Shown: positions 1 through 10,721 of the stretch, in pieces
How the letters are laid out: each line of letters starts with the position of its first letter
How positions within the stretch are numbered: the first letter of the stretch is position 1
Source of the DNA: Actinopolyspora erythraea
GTDB taxonomy: Bacteria > Actinomycetota > Actinomycetes > Mycobacteriales > Pseudonocardiaceae
Assembly (NCBI RefSeq): GCF_002263515.1
Contig: NZ_CP022752.1
Location: 496,001-560,000 of the forward strand
DNA length: 64,000 nucleotides
Direction: 5' to 3'
The notes under the pieces: model-generated
Database searches by the model: none
Told to the model about the DNA's origin: nothing
The model's input: the letters and a program-made list of their open reading frames with translations, nothing else
Position numbers and translations under genes: made by a program

Positions 1-117
1 CCGCGCATACCGATCAGGGGGTGGCGGGATGCGATTCCTACTGTGCCGTGAAACTCCGGCATGCTGGAATCGGTAGTGCTGATCGCCCCGTTCGCAGGCG
101 CGACGGTAGGAGGAAAC

Positions 118-876
118 ATGCTCGAAGCGTCGGTGCCCGGCGGGGCCGACACGCCGACGAAGAACCAACGCGAGCCCAAGTACTGGGGGCTGAAGCAGCA
201 CCTGCTGGACATGCTTCGCTCCATGCCCGCTGGGTCCTCGATACCCACGGAGCGTGCGTTGGCCGCCGAGTTCGACGTCTCCCGCACCACGGTCCGACAG
301 GCCCTGGCCGAGCTGACGGTGGAGGGCAGGCTGCTCCGCGTCCAGGGCAAGGGCACGTTCGCCGCGCAGCCCAAGGTCGCACAGCGACTGCAGCTGAGCA
401 GCTACACCGAGGACATGCGGGCCCAGGGCAGGCAGCCCGACTCCCGGCTGCTGGAGATGAACGAGGAGCCCGCCGAACGCGAGCTGGCCCACCTGCTCGG
501 GATCGGCTCCGGCAGCCCGGTGCTGCGGATGCGCAGGTTGCGGTTGGCCGACGACGAGGCGATGGCCATCGAGACGACCCACCTGCCGCTGACCCGCTTC
601 AAGGGGCTGACCCAGCTCGTCGAGGCGGGGGCGTCGCTGTACCAGGTGCTGCGCGAGCAGTACGGCATCTCCTTCGCCAGCGCGGAGGAGACGATCGAGA
701 CCGCGCTGGCCAGCCCGGAGGAGGCCGAACTGCTCGGTGCCGACGTGGGGTTGCCGATGTTGCTGCTGTCCCGGCACTCCTTCCACGAGGACGGCACCCC
801 GGTCGAATGGGTGCGCTCGATCTACCGGGGAGACCGCTACAAGTTCGTCGCCAGCCTCAACCCGCCACTGAGCTGA
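118..876 (+). CDS. dasR: GntR/HutC-family transcriptional regulator, DasR-like
   Basis: The 252-residue protein has an N-terminal winged helix (about residues 20-88, with [21 protein letters not shown] as the recognition region and the wing GKGTF) and a C-terminal UTRA ligand domain (about 105-245). Stretches such as [17 protein letters not shown] and [16 protein letters not shown] match Streptomyces DasR, the repressor of GlcNAc and chitin use that responds to amino-sugar phosphates. I chose the ATG with AGGAGGAAAC directly upstream; an in-frame ATG 57 bases earlier has no such site. It converges on the dehydratase gene, and the two 3' ends overlap by 20 bases. A GH84 N-acetylglucosaminidase lies far downstream in the window. 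DasR is the best match; another UTRA-domain sugar regulator is possible. Confidence 0.85.
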   Translation: MLEASVPGGADTPTKNQREPKYWGLKQHLLDMLRSMPAGSSIPTERALAAEFDVSRTTVRQALAELTVEGRLLRVQGKGTFAAQPKVAQRLQLSSYTEDMRAQGRQPDSRLLEMNEEPAERELAHLLGIGSGSPVLRMRRLRLADDEAMAIETTHLPLTRFKGLTQLVEAGASLYQVLREQYGISFASAEETIETALASPEEAELLGADVGLPMLLLSRHSFHEDGTPVEWVRSIYRGDRYKFVASLNPPLS

Positions 877-1834
877 GCAGCTCGGCCCGGTCCACGTTCC
901 CGCCACTGACCACCGCCACGGTCGGGGCAGCACCCAGCTCCCGTGTGCGGTGGCGGTGGGCGGCCGTGGTGACCGCGCCGCTGGGTTCGGCGACGAGCCG
1001 GCAGCTCTCCGCCAGGAAGCCCACCGCTTCGCCGATCTCGGCCTCGGAGACCGTGACCACGTCGTCCACGAGCTCGCGGATGTGGGCGAAGGTCAGCTCG
1101 GAGGGCTGGGCGGTGAGCCCGTCCGCCCTGGTGCGGGTACGCGCCTCCACCGGCCAGTCGCGCCGCTCGCCGGCCCGGAAGCCCTCCCGGGTGTCGGCGG
1201 CCAGCTCCGGTTCCACGCCCACCACGCGCACCCGTGCGCGGCAGCGCGCCAGCCCGACCGCGACTCCCGAGATCAGCCCGCCGCCGCTGATCGGGACCAG
1301 CACCGTCACCTCCGAGAGCCCGAACGCGTCGACGTCCTCGGCGATCTCCAGTCCCACCGTCGCCTGACCGGCGATCACCGCCGGGGCGTCGAACGGTGGG
1401 ATCAGGCTCGCACCGCGACTCTCGGCGATTTCTTCGGCGCGCGACTCCCGCTCCGAGACCTCCACCGGCACGATCTCGGCTCCCAGCGAACGTGCCGCGG
1501 CCACCTTGGCCGCCGGAGCGGTGTGCGGCACGACCACGGTCGCCGGGACGCCGAACACCTTCCCGGCATGGGCCACCGCGCGGGCGTGGTTCCCACTGGA
1601 GTAGGCGACCAGCCCCCGGGCACGGACCCGTTCGTCCAGCACGGCGGCGGCGTGCAGCGCCCCCCTGATCTTGAAGGCGCCGGTCGGCTGCAGGCTCTCC
1701 GGTTTGAGCAGCAGCGGCCGCTCGCGCCCGGACTCCGGCACCGGAAGCAGCGGGGTTCGCACCGGCCCCTCGGGGCCCAGCCGCTCCAGGACCTCCAGCG
1801 CCGCGCGCGCCCGCTCGTTCGTGACCAACGACAT
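857..1834 (-). CDS. PLP-dependent threonine/serine dehydratase-like enzyme
   Basis: The 325-residue protein is a fold-type II PLP enzyme. [10 protein letters not shown] carries the expected Schiff-base lysine (Lys55), [10 protein letters not shown] binds the cofactor phosphate and substrate carboxylate, and ISGGGLISG is the glycine-rich loop. The family turns L-threonine or L-serine into the 2-oxo acid and ammonia. There is no C-terminal ACT regulatory domain, so it resembles the catabolic or serine-racemase-like branch rather than biosynthetic IlvA. I chose the internal ATG preceded by GAGGATG; the longer reading frame to 1981 adds a low-complexity leader. It runs toward dasR, with overlapping stops. 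Substrate is inferred from the family only. Confidence 0.8.
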   Translation of the reverse strand: MSLVTNERARAALEVLERLGPEGPVRTPLLPVPESGRERPLLLKPESLQPTGAFKIRGALHAAAVLDERVRARGLVAYSSGNHARAVAHAGKVFGVPATVVVPHTAPAAKVAAARSLGAEIVPVEVSERESRAEEIAESRGASLIPPFDAPAVIAGQATVGLEIAEDVDAFGLSEVTVLVPISGGGLISGVAVGLARCRARVRVVGVEPELAADTREGFRAGERRDWPVEARTRTRADGLTAQPSELTFAHIRELVDDVVTVSEAEIGEAVGFLAESCRLVAEPSGAVTTAAHRHRTRELGAAPTVAVVSGGNVDRAELLSSVAG

Positions 1835-2056
1835 GCGGGCATCCTCACCGATCCCTCGGGCGGGGGTACGTCCGGGGGACTCGGGTGTGGTCGGCGAAGC
1901 CGCCCCGAGGAACGGTCGGTCGTCTTCCGGGGAGGTCAGCTCCAGGGGTTGGGCAGCGTTACACCGAGTGGGAGTACTCACTGGTGGGGCCGCTCCGGGA
2001 GCAGTGCGATCCCCTCACCCGTTGGACGTGCGAGGCGACGACCGTGTGGGAGAGCG

Positions 2057-3076
2057 ATGAGCCAACAGCAGGAGAAGTCCACCCCGGGGGAGGAGGGGAC
2101 CGACAGGGCCGAGCGCGGCAGCCGGGCGAGCCCGTTCGAAAAACTGGGCGTCTCGCCCGCGCAGGTGACCGGTGTAGGACTCGCCGCCGCGACCGCGGCC
2201 GTGCTCGGTGGCCAGCTGGGGATCGCGGGAACCGTCTCTGGAGCGGCGATGACCAGCGTGATCATCACGCTCGGCGGGGCGGTCTACCAGCGTTCGCTGG
2301 AGTCGACGAAGCAGAAGGCGGCCAACGCGGCGCTGCGACGGGCGGCCAGGCGCAGGGAGGCCCAGGCGGCGGCCTCGACCTGGGCGGATCCGAACGCCCC
2401 CACCCGCCCCCTGCGGCGGCCGGCTGATCCAGGGGCGGGCACCGCTGCGGCGAGGAACACCGGCGTTGCCGGGGGAGCACAGTCACGCGACCGCCCTGGC
2501 GACGAGGCCACGAGGCGGATAGTCGTTCCCGAGGAGACCCGGCGCCTGAACCCCGCCGGGCACGGTCCTCCCACCGAGGCGACGAGCGTGACCGGCGGCG
2601 CCGTGGCGAGCACGGAGGCTGATCGTGAAGGCCGGCGCGGGCGGCGGGGTCTCAACTGGCGGGTGGTCGCCGTGACCAGCGGCCTGGCGTTCGTGCTCTG
2701 CATGGTGCTGGTCACCGGTTACGAGGCCGTCACCGGCGGCCCGGTCTCCGGCGATTCCGGGGGGACGACCGTGGGCAACCTCTTCCGGCAGGGTGATGCC
2801 GGGGGCCACCCCGCACCCGAGGAGCAACCGGGGCAGGTGCCCGCCTCCGAGTCGAGCACCGCGCCCGAACCCTCCGAACGGACCGGGGAGAGCGAGCGGC
2901 CGAGCGAGACCTCGGGCCCGACGAACTCGCCGGAACGGACCCCGAGCCGCACCCCGAGCTCGTCGACCGGCTCCGCACCCGAAACCACCGGCACTCCCGG
3001 GACGAGTTCGGCCGAGCCCACCCCGAGCGAGCGGCCCCGCCGGACCGTTAGTCCCCCGGAGCCGGGCGCTCCCTGA
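2057..3076 (+). CDS. Uncharacterised membrane protein with Ser/Thr/Pro-rich tail
   Basis: The 339-residue protein has an N-terminal hydrophobic segment (VTGVGLAAATAAVLGG..., about residues 35-75), a basic Arg/Ala-rich region, a second strong membrane segment (WRVVAVTSGLAFVLCMVLV, about 200-220) and a C-terminal tail dominated by Ser, Thr, Pro and Glu. This layout, with a cytoplasmic loop and a wall-spanning disordered tail, is common among unassigned actinobacterial envelope proteins. I recognise no enzymatic motif. The reading frame stays open far upstream, but only the part from this ATG has protein-like composition, and the start lies in the gap after the divergent dehydratase gene. A strong hairpin follows the stop. 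Function unknown. Confidence 0.7.
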   Translation: MSQQQEKSTPGEEGTDRAERGSRASPFEKLGVSPAQVTGVGLAAATAAVLGGQLGIAGTVSGAAMTSVIITLGGAVYQRSLESTKQKAANAALRRAARRREAQAAASTWADPNAPTRPLRRPADPGAGTAAARNTGVAGGAQSRDRPGDEATRRIVVPEETRRLNPAGHGPPTEATSVTGGAVASTEADREGRRGRRGLNWRVVAVTSGLAFVLCMVLVTGYEAVTGGPVSGDSGGTTVGNLFRQGDAGGHPAPEEQPGQVPASESSTAPEPSERTGESERPSETSGPTNSPERTPSRTPSSSTGSAPETTGTPGTSSAEPTPSERPRRTVSPPEPGAP

Positions 3077-3157
3077 GCCCTCCCGGCTGCCGGGAGCGGC
3101 CGAGGGGCTGCTTCGGCCGGTGTGGGCAGCATCCCGCGCTCCCTGGGGTCGGGTTTC

Positions 3158-3189
3158 CCGGGAGTCCGGCGTGGAAACCGGACTCCCGG
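3158..3189. terminator. Hairpin terminator after the membrane-protein gene
   Basis: A 12-base perfect inverted repeat (CCGGGAGTCCGG / CCGGACTCCCGG) with an 8-base loop lies about 80 bases past the stop. There is no T-run, as is usual for actinomycete terminators. Confidence 0.6.
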
Positions 3190-3425
3190 TGGGTGATGGC
3201 GAATTCCGCGCTCCACCACGACTTTTCGAACTGTCCGTTTCGCGGCTTTTTTCGACAGTTGTCGTGACGCGAAGTGATCACCGGAACACATCATGAGTTA
3301 TTCGGCTGATACCTCTCCGATATGGACGCGAGATCTGCTACGTTGCGCACCGATATCGGCGCGGTAACTGACCAACAGTGTTCGCGCGATCGTGGAAATT
3401 TTCCCGCTGTCCAGGGAGGTCGTCA

Positions 3426-4553
3426 GTGAAGTTAGGGATCGCCTGTCGTCTCGTGGGGACCCTGTTGTTGGCGACGGCCACCGCCGCGACGGCGGCTCCG
3501 GCGAGTTCGGCCTCCGAGCCCGGCACCCCGGAGAAACCGGACGGGACGGCTTCGTTGCTCGAGGCCATGCAGCGCGACCTGGGGCTGAGCGCGCGCGAAT
3601 CCCGCCTGCGCCTGTATCGGGAGACGATAGCCGAGCAGGTGCGGCACACGCTGCGGCGCACGCTGGGGAACTCCTACGGCGGTGCGCACTACGACGCCGC
3701 GAGCGGGCGACTGGTGGTCGGGGTGACCGACCGATCCCGGCTGGCCGACGCGCGCGCCGCCGGAGCGCACGCCCAACTGGTCGAGTACAGCTCCCGGCGG
3801 CTGACCGGGATCGCCGAACGCCTGGGCGAGTCGCTGCGGAGCGCTCCCGACGGAGTGACCGGATCCTACGTGGACACCGCGGACAACTCCGTGGTGCTGA
3901 CCGCCGAACGCGGCAGCGCCGCCGACGCGAGGAACTACGTCCGCTCCACCGGGGTCGCGGCGGACGCGGTGCGGGTCGTCGAGACCGAACGGACCCCCAG
4001 GCTCTACGCCGACGTGATCGGCGGGAATCCTTACTACGTTGGTGGGAACACCCGCTGCTCCGTCGGATTCGCGGTCCAGGGCGGTTTCCTCAGCGCCGGG
4101 CACTGCGCCGCGACGGGGGACAGCACCAGCAATCCCGCCGGTTGGGCGGAGGGCTCCTCCTTCCCGGGGAACGACTTCTCCTACATCCGCAGCTCGGCGC
4201 GGGGGCGACCACTGGTCAACGACTACGCGGGCGGCACCGTCAACATCGCGGGTTCCACCGAGGCCCCGGTGGGAGCCTCGGTGTGCCGTTCCGGATCCAC
4301 CACCGGCTGGCACTGCGGCACGATCCGCGGCAAGCGGCAGAGCGTGCGCTACCCCTCGGGAGTGGTGGAGGGGCTCACCCGCACCGACGTCTGCGCCGAA
4401 TCCGGTGACTCCGGCGGCTCCTTCGTCTCCGGACAGCAGGCGCAGGGAATCACCTCGGGCGGTTGGGGCAACTGCACCGACGGCGGGACCACCTTCTTCC
4501 AGCCGGTCAACGAGGCGCTGCGGCACTACGACGTCGATCTCCTGACCGGCTGA
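3426..4553 (+). CDS. Secreted chymotrypsin-fold serine protease (streptogrisin/alpha-lytic type) with propeptide
   Basis: The 375-residue preproprotein has a signal peptide (MKLGIACRLVGTLLLATATA...), an alpha-lytic-type propeptide (about residues 45-195) that in this family folds the protease and is then removed, and a mature domain starting near ADVIGGNPYY. The triad is His226 (SAGHCA), Asp250 (GNDFSYI) and Ser329 (SGDSGGS). Paired cysteines (RCSV/GHCA; SVCRS/WHCG; VCAESGD/GNCTDG) fit the family's disulphides. It should act outside the cell. The GTG start follows GGGAGG at a good distance; the reading frame runs 48 bases further upstream without signal-peptide character. Substrate preference cannot be read from sequence. 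Confidence 0.88.
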   Translation: MKLGIACRLVGTLLLATATAATAAPASSASEPGTPEKPDGTASLLEAMQRDLGLSARESRLRLYRETIAEQVRHTLRRTLGNSYGGAHYDAASGRLVVGVTDRSRLADARAAGAHAQLVEYSSRRLTGIAERLGESLRSAPDGVTGSYVDTADNSVVLTAERGSAADARNYVRSTGVAADAVRVVETERTPRLYADVIGGNPYYVGGNTRCSVGFAVQGGFLSAGHCAATGDSTSNPAGWAEGSSFPGNDFSYIRSSARGRPLVNDYAGGTVNIAGSTEAPVGASVCRSGSTTGWHCGTIRGKRQSVRYPSGVVEGLTRTDVCAESGDSGGSFVSGQQAQGITSGGWGNCTDGGTTFFQPVNEALRHYDVDLLTG

Positions 4554-4593
4554 TCGTTGGAAACATGCCCTCGCGTTTCGCGCGTCTCCTCCT

Positions 4594-4740
4594 GTGGCGG
4601 AACCTCTCGCGGGCTCTCGCTGCGGCGAGGCCCGACCTCGGGTAGGTACTACACAACGTCGGGCCTTCCTCGCGAGAGCACCACGAGAGAACCCGCAGCG
4701 GTGCGGGCTGCGGGAGTGGTGGGAGTTCGGCCCCGCGTCG
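4594..4740 (+). repeat. Dispersed hairpin element, copy 1
   Basis: Three nested stems are visible: CTCTCG (4604) with CGAGAG (4684), CTCTCGC (4614) with GCGAGAG (4672), and GGCCCGAC (4629) with GTCGGGCC (4658). They enclose a conserved loop containing GGGTAGGTACTACACAACG. It sits between the convergent protease and thiE genes. Related copies lie near 14.9, 22.1, 30.7 and 60.6 kb. The flanking GTGGCGGA.CC and the trailing GGGAGT.GTGGGAGTTCGG region are also shared with copy 2. Confidence 0.85.
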
Positions 4741-4915
4741 TAGCGGCGCGGCGATTTCGTGCTTGGTTTCAAGGGGTCGGTGCTGTTCCACCGATGTAGG
4801 AGCGGCGGGAACGGAGCCGGGCGGCGGCCCCCGGCCCCCTCCCAGCGGGGGTCGCCGTCGCCGGGGCAGCCCCGTCCGCACCAGCAGCCGGAGCGAGTCG
4901 TCCCGCGAGGACTTC

Positions 4916-5590
4916 TCAGCCCACCAGCCGCGAGCGCAGTTCCGCGGCGGCCGCCCTGGGATCCTCCGCCTCGGTGATCGCGCGGACCACGACCACCCGT
5001 TCGGCTCCCGCCGCCATCACCTCGTCCAGGTTCTCCGGACCGATGCCGCCGATCGCGAACCACGGCCTGCCGTGGCCGTGGTGCTCGGCGGCGTGGCGCA
5101 CCAGCTCCGGACCGGCCGCTTCACGGCCCGGTTTCGTGGGAGTGCTCCACACCGGGCCGGTGCAGAAGTAGTCCACCCCGCGCTCGGTGGCGGCCGAGTC
5201 CGCCTGCACCACGTCGTGCGTGGAACGCCCGACGATCATCTGGTCGCCGACGATGCGCCGCGCGGTCTCCACCGGCAGGTCGTCCTGCCCCAGGTGCAGC
5301 ACGTCGGCGTCGGTCGCCAACGCGATGTCCGCGCGGTCGTTGACCGCCAGCAACGTGTCGTGCCGCACGCAGGAGTCGGCCAGCACCTCCAGCGCGGCCA
5401 GCTCCTCGCGCGCTTCGAGCGGAGCCCCGGACTCGTCCTTGTCCCGCAGCTGGATGATGTCCACGCCGCCCGCCAGCGCCTCGTCCACGAACTCCGCGAG
5501 ATCACCGCGATCCCGGCGAGCGTCGGTGCACAGGTACAACAGCGCCTGATCCAGCCGGGCGCGGATTCCGTAGCCGTCCATTCCGGGCAT
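4916..5590 (-). CDS. thiE: Thiamine-phosphate synthase
   Basis: The enzyme joins HMP-PP and thiazole phosphate (carboxy form in most bacteria) into thiamine phosphate, releasing pyrophosphate. The 224-residue TIM barrel shows the family landmarks [50 protein letters not shown] and [12 protein letters not shown]. The start is uncertain: MPGMDGYG (used here) or the second Met, three residues later, are both more plausible than the upstream in-frame start at 5662, which would cover a proline- and glycine-rich leader. It is divergent from the riboswitch-controlled thiO-thiS-thiG operon, the arrangement also found in mycobacteria. No riboswitch is apparent on its own side. Confidence 0.93.
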   Translation of the reverse strand: MPGMDGYGIRARLDQALLYLCTDARRDRGDLAEFVDEALAGGVDIIQLRDKDESGAPLEAREELAALEVLADSCVRHDTLLAVNDRADIALATDADVLHLGQDDLPVETARRIVGDQMIVGRSTHDVVQADSAATERGVDYFCTGPVWSTPTKPGREAAGPELVRHAAEHHGHGRPWFAIGGIGPENLDEVMAAGAERVVVVRAITEAEDPRAAAAELRSRLVG

Positions 5591-5729
5591 GGTTCCAGGG
5601 TAGGCCACCCGGCGACCCGTGGCGCCAGTCACATCCCCCTGCGGGGGTCGTGGTGACGTCACGCCGACGTGACCAGCGGCTCCTCGGACACCACCTGACG
5701 CGAAGGGCCTTCATCGCCTAACCTGTCCG

Positions 5730-5823
5730 GTGGGTACCCGCGGGAGTCCGGCCGAACGGACTGAGAGGGGGCTGAAGCCCCGACCGCCGAACCTGATCCG
5801 GATCATGCCGGCGCAGGGAGCGA
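5730..5823 (+). promoter_or_regulatory. TPP riboswitch (THI element) of thiO-thiS-thiG
   Basis: The conserved THI-box blocks are present in order: GCGGGAG, then ACTGAGAGGGG, a short variable hairpin, GACCGCCGAACCTGATCCGG and ATCATGCCGGCGCAGGGAG. This aptamer binds thiamine pyrophosphate. The conserved 3' GCAGGGAG lies directly before the TTG start of thiO, so ligand binding could hide the ribosome site and block translation. Confidence 0.93.
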
Positions 5824-5826
5824 GCA

Positions 5827-7915
<2,089 letters not shown>

Positions 7916-8007
7916 TGTAGTCGTTCACCCGGTTTCCGTCGTCGTGGTACGGCGCGAATGCCGGTGCGGGTGTGGTGGATCTCCGTGCGCGAACGCGACT
8001 GCTTGTC

Positions 8008-8036
8008 GTGGCAGCGGGCTCTCGCGGGCGAGGCTC
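8008..8036 (+). repeat. Possible partial hairpin-element fragment
   Basis: GCGGGCTCTCGC followed by GGGCGAGGCTCG resembles the left arm of the dispersed hairpin element, but the loop and right arm are absent. This could be chance in GC-rich DNA. Confidence 0.25.
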
Positions 8037-8075
8037 GCTCCGAACAGTGGGTTCGTCCTCAGCTGTACTCGATCA

Positions 8076-8119
8076 TACTTTTCGCTTTTTTCGCTTTTTG
8101 CGTCTGTTTCGTGTAGGAT
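8076..8119 (+). promoter_or_regulatory. Promoter with four 9-bp iterons, antitoxin/toxin pair 1
   Basis: Four consecutive 9-mers, each ending in TTKCG, are tacttttcg, cttttttcg, ctttttgcg and tctgtttcg. They run directly into a -10-like TAGGAT (8114-8119); a weak -35 (TTCGCT, 8090) falls inside the second iteron. The T-rich block stands out from its GC-rich surroundings. The same four-iteron layout precedes the second pair, so this is the likely antitoxin operator. Confidence 0.6.
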
Positions 8120-8150
8120 GATGAATACCTGAGGCCCGTAGGGAGTTGTG

Positions 8151-8633
8151 ATGACGGCAGCACCGGAACAGCACACCGTGCTTCCCCCCGAGGAGATCGA
8201 CGAGGATGCGCTGAAGCGGTTCGCCGCCGCACTGGAGGACACGTCCTCACTTCGGGACGGAAGGGCAGGGTTGGTCGGACCGGACGGTACGCGGGTGGAC
8301 CTTCCCGAAGAGGTCTACGCGGTTCTGCGGGATGTGGCCGAGGCCATGTCGAGAGGTCTGGCTATCACGGTCGCGCCGCACAACACCCAGCTGACCACGC
8401 AGGAGGCGGCCGAGATGCTCAACATCTCACGGCCGACGCTGACCAGACTGCTCCGTGAGGGCGAGATCGCCTACGAGGTGCGTGGTCGTCACCGTCGTGT
8501 CCGGCTGGCCGATGTCCTGGAGTACCAGAATCGATCGAGGCAGGAGCGCCGTGCGGCCTTGGCGGAGGAGTCGCGCACCACCGCTCACGACGGAACGGCG
8601 GACGAGATCGACGAGTTCGTCCGGACACGTTGA
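8151..8633 (+). CDS. Excisionase-family HTH antitoxin (pair 1)
   Basis: The 160-residue protein ends with a MerR/excisionase-type DNA-binding domain at about residues 80-130: TTQEAAEMLNISRPTLTRLL, then GEIAYEVRGRHRRVRLADVLEY. The N-terminal 75 residues are acidic and could be the toxin-binding part. The ATG follows GTAGGGAG; a GTG directly before it is also in frame. Its stop overlaps the toxin start by two bases. Homologues of this kind are usually paired with PIN_3-type toxins, which fits here. The HTH is shared with the protein at 49.3 kb, while the N-terminal part differs. It probably represses its own iteron-bearing promoter. Confidence 0.8.
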   Translation: MTAAPEQHTVLPPEEIDEDALKRFAAALEDTSSLRDGRAGLVGPDGTRVDLPEEVYAVLRDVAEAMSRGLAITVAPHNTQLTTQEAAEMLNISRPTLTRLLREGEIAYEVRGRHRRVRLADVLEYQNRSRQERRAALAEESRTTAHDGTADEIDEFVRTR

Positions 8634-9190
8634 CCGTGTCGTTCCCGGCCTACCTGGATGCCTGCTGCTTGGTTCCCATCAACCTCACGGACGTGCTGCT
8701 GCGGCTGGCCGAGACACAGACTTACAGACCGCTGTGGTCTGAGCGGGTACTGAACGAAGTGGAGCGCAATCTGCCCCGGGTCAGTTCGATGACTCCGGAG
8801 AGGGCGCGACGTCGCGTGCGGGTAATGCGGACCCAGTTTCGTGATGCGCTGGTCACTGATTACGAGTCACTCGTACCGTCCATGACCAACGAGCAGAAGG
8901 ACCGGCACGTGCTCGCCGCCGCGGTTCGGGGCGGGGCCGCCGTGCTTGTTACCGCGAACACCAAGGACTTCCCGTACGAGGCGACCGCACCCTACGACAT
9001 CGGTGTCGTCACTCCCGACGAGTTCCTGCTCGATCAGCTCGATCTTCACCCCGAACAGACGTTGCGGTGTTTGAAGGAGCTCGTCGCCGATCGACGTCGT
9101 CCGCCCGAAGACCTGTTCTCCTTCTTGCCCAAGTTGTCCAAGACCGTCCCCGACTTCTGCGCTGCCGTTCACCGTCGTGTCGGTGAATGA
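8630..9190 (+). CDS. PIN-domain ribonuclease toxin (pair 1)
   Basis: The 186-residue protein has the scattered acidic residues of a PIN nuclease: YLDACCLV near the N-terminus, SERVLNEVERNL, and KDRHVLAAAVRGGAAVLVTANTKDFP in the second half. This is the PIN_3 type, related to VapC toxins that cleave RNA. The TTG start overlaps the antitoxin stop (TTGA), with a GTG two codons later as an alternative. Translation is therefore coupled to the antitoxin. It shares DRHVLAAA...VT.N..DFP with the toxin at 49.8 kb. The exact RNA target cannot be predicted. Between its stop and the permease gene lies only the repeated thiG end. Confidence 0.8.
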   Translation: MTVSFPAYLDACCLVPINLTDVLLRLAETQTYRPLWSERVLNEVERNLPRVSSMTPERARRRVRVMRTQFRDALVTDYESLVPSMTNEQKDRHVLAAAVRGGAAVLVTANTKDFPYEATAPYDIGVVTPDEFLLDQLDLHPEQTLRCLKELVADRRRPPEDLFSFLPKLSKTVPDFCAAVHRRVGE

Positions 9191-9226
9191 ATCTTCCGGA
9201 GCCCGGACAGTCCCGGTGTCTTCAGA

Positions 9227-9320
9227 GGTGGAGGCCGGTCCTCTCGCCGCGCAGGCGGGCCGGATTCCGCGCCGCTACTGGGCCGAGGCCTCCAGCCCCG
9301 GGCGGCCGATGGGGTGAGGG
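9227..9320 (+). repeat. 94-bp direct repeat, right copy (orphan thiG 3' end)
   Basis: This is 92 of 94 bases identical to the end of thiG and includes the displaced stop codon. It has no start, ribosome site or upstream thiG sequence, so it is not a gene. It marks the right edge of the inserted toxin-antitoxin unit. Confidence 0.93.
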
Positions 9321-9370
9321 AGGTGTAAGGGGAGTCTTCCCCCCCTCGGGCTCCACTCACCCCTGTCAGC

Positions 9371-10580
9371 TCATGCCTGACTGCGGGCCAGCGGGTAGGG
9401 ATCTCGCCGGAGGGCCACGTGGCCTCCGAGCAGTGTCCCGACCGCCAGGCCGACGAGCGGAGCCAGAACGAGGGCCGAGCCCCAGAGCGGACTCGGCAGC
9501 ATGCCGGTGATGCTCACCTCCAGCCCCAGCAGCCCTTCGAGAGGCCCGCGCAGCAACAGGGCGCCGCCGAACCCGGCCGTGCCGCCGATCACTCCGGCGA
9601 GCAGCCCGGTCAGCACCGCTTCGCCGAGCAGGATCCGGCGGATTCCGCTCACCGAATCGCCGGGGGTGCGCGGGACGGCGAGTTCGGACAGGCGGCCGCG
9701 GATGCCTGAACGCGCGTTGGACGAGCCGGTGAGCACAGCGACGGCGAGCACGACGAGGATGCCGATCCGGTGGCCGAGCTCGGCCGCTCCGAGCACACCC
9801 GGCAGGTTGCGCACCCGATCGGCGACCGGTGATGCGGAGAATCCCAGCCCCCGTAGCTTTTCCACCACCGCGGGGACGTACCGCTGTTCGGTTACCGAGA
9901 CCACCGCCGACGTCGCTCCCGTGGTGGACCGGTATCGCTCCGGAGGCATTCCCGCCTTGGCGGCTGCCAGCATGGCTGCCGTTTCCGGTGCTACATAAGC
10001 CGTGTCAGGACCGTCGAACCGCCATCCGGGGTCGTAGGTGGCCACCACCTCGAAGCTGGTGTGTGCCGGTGTTCCGGAGCGCTCTCCGGTCGCCCGGGTG
10101 TGGGCGACGGGGAGTTCCTCTCCCACGAACCGGTCGAAATCGACGCCGGAGCCGCGCGAGGGAAGTACCAACTGTCCCGGTCGGAGCGGTCGCGGTACTT
10201 CGCCGCGAACGATGGTGGGACGTGTCGAGGGGCGCCAGGAATGCGTGGTCAGATCGAAGGTGGGGGCGTTGGGATCAGCGCTTCCGGTGTAGATGGACGA
10301 GACGTAGTCGGGGACCGCTTCGACGACGTGTGCCACGTCGCGCACCCGATCGAGGTTCTCCGCGTCGAGCTCGCGAACCGCCCCGCCGGTTTCGAGTGAG
10401 GAGACGTCGAGCTGAGTCAGCCCACCGGAACGAAGCAACTCGCGTTCGGACGGCGGTGCGAGCTCCCGACGTCGTGCTCGCCAGAGCCCCTGTCAGAACG
10501 GTCAGCACCACCAGCAGTCCCAGCGTGCTTCGGATCGGGGAGTTCGAACGTCGCAGGACCGTCCCTGACCACCGCCACAT
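9371..10580 (-). pseudogene. FtsX/MacB-type ABC transporter permease, frameshifted
   Basis: The N-terminal part (MWRWSGTVLRRSNSPIRS plus a membrane helix LGLLVVLTVLTGALA) starts at an ATG with GGGGGAAG upstream. It runs in one frame to about 10445. The rest (LLRSGGLTQLDVSSLE... to three C-terminal membrane helices such as IGILVVLAVAVLTGSS and SALVLAPLVGLAVGTLLGG) continues in another frame. One inserted or deleted base joins them into a roughly 400-residue permease with an extracytoplasmic domain and the usual FtsX topology. No partner ATPase gene is adjacent. It is either a genuine pseudogene or a one-base sequence error. Confidence 0.65.
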
Positions 10581-10721
10581 TCGACTTCCCCCGTCCGAAG
10601 TGGTCGCTCGATATCGTGAATAGTTTTCTTGTATCGATCCTGTTCCTGGCACGCGCTCGGAGGCCACCGCTGAGTCGTGAGTGGTGGGAGCACTGGTGTC
10701 CGTCCGCGCGGCGTGCCGGAC

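Noticed and set aside
950..3076. Open frame of 708 codons covering the membrane-protein gene and the region before it
   Set aside because: Only the part from 2057 has protein-like composition; the earlier part is the antisense of the dehydratase gene.
8148..9190. Phage or conjugative-element remnant around the first PIN pair, because of the excisionase-like HTH
   Set aside because: No integrase, replication or structural gene is present; the HTH type is common in stand-alone antitoxins.
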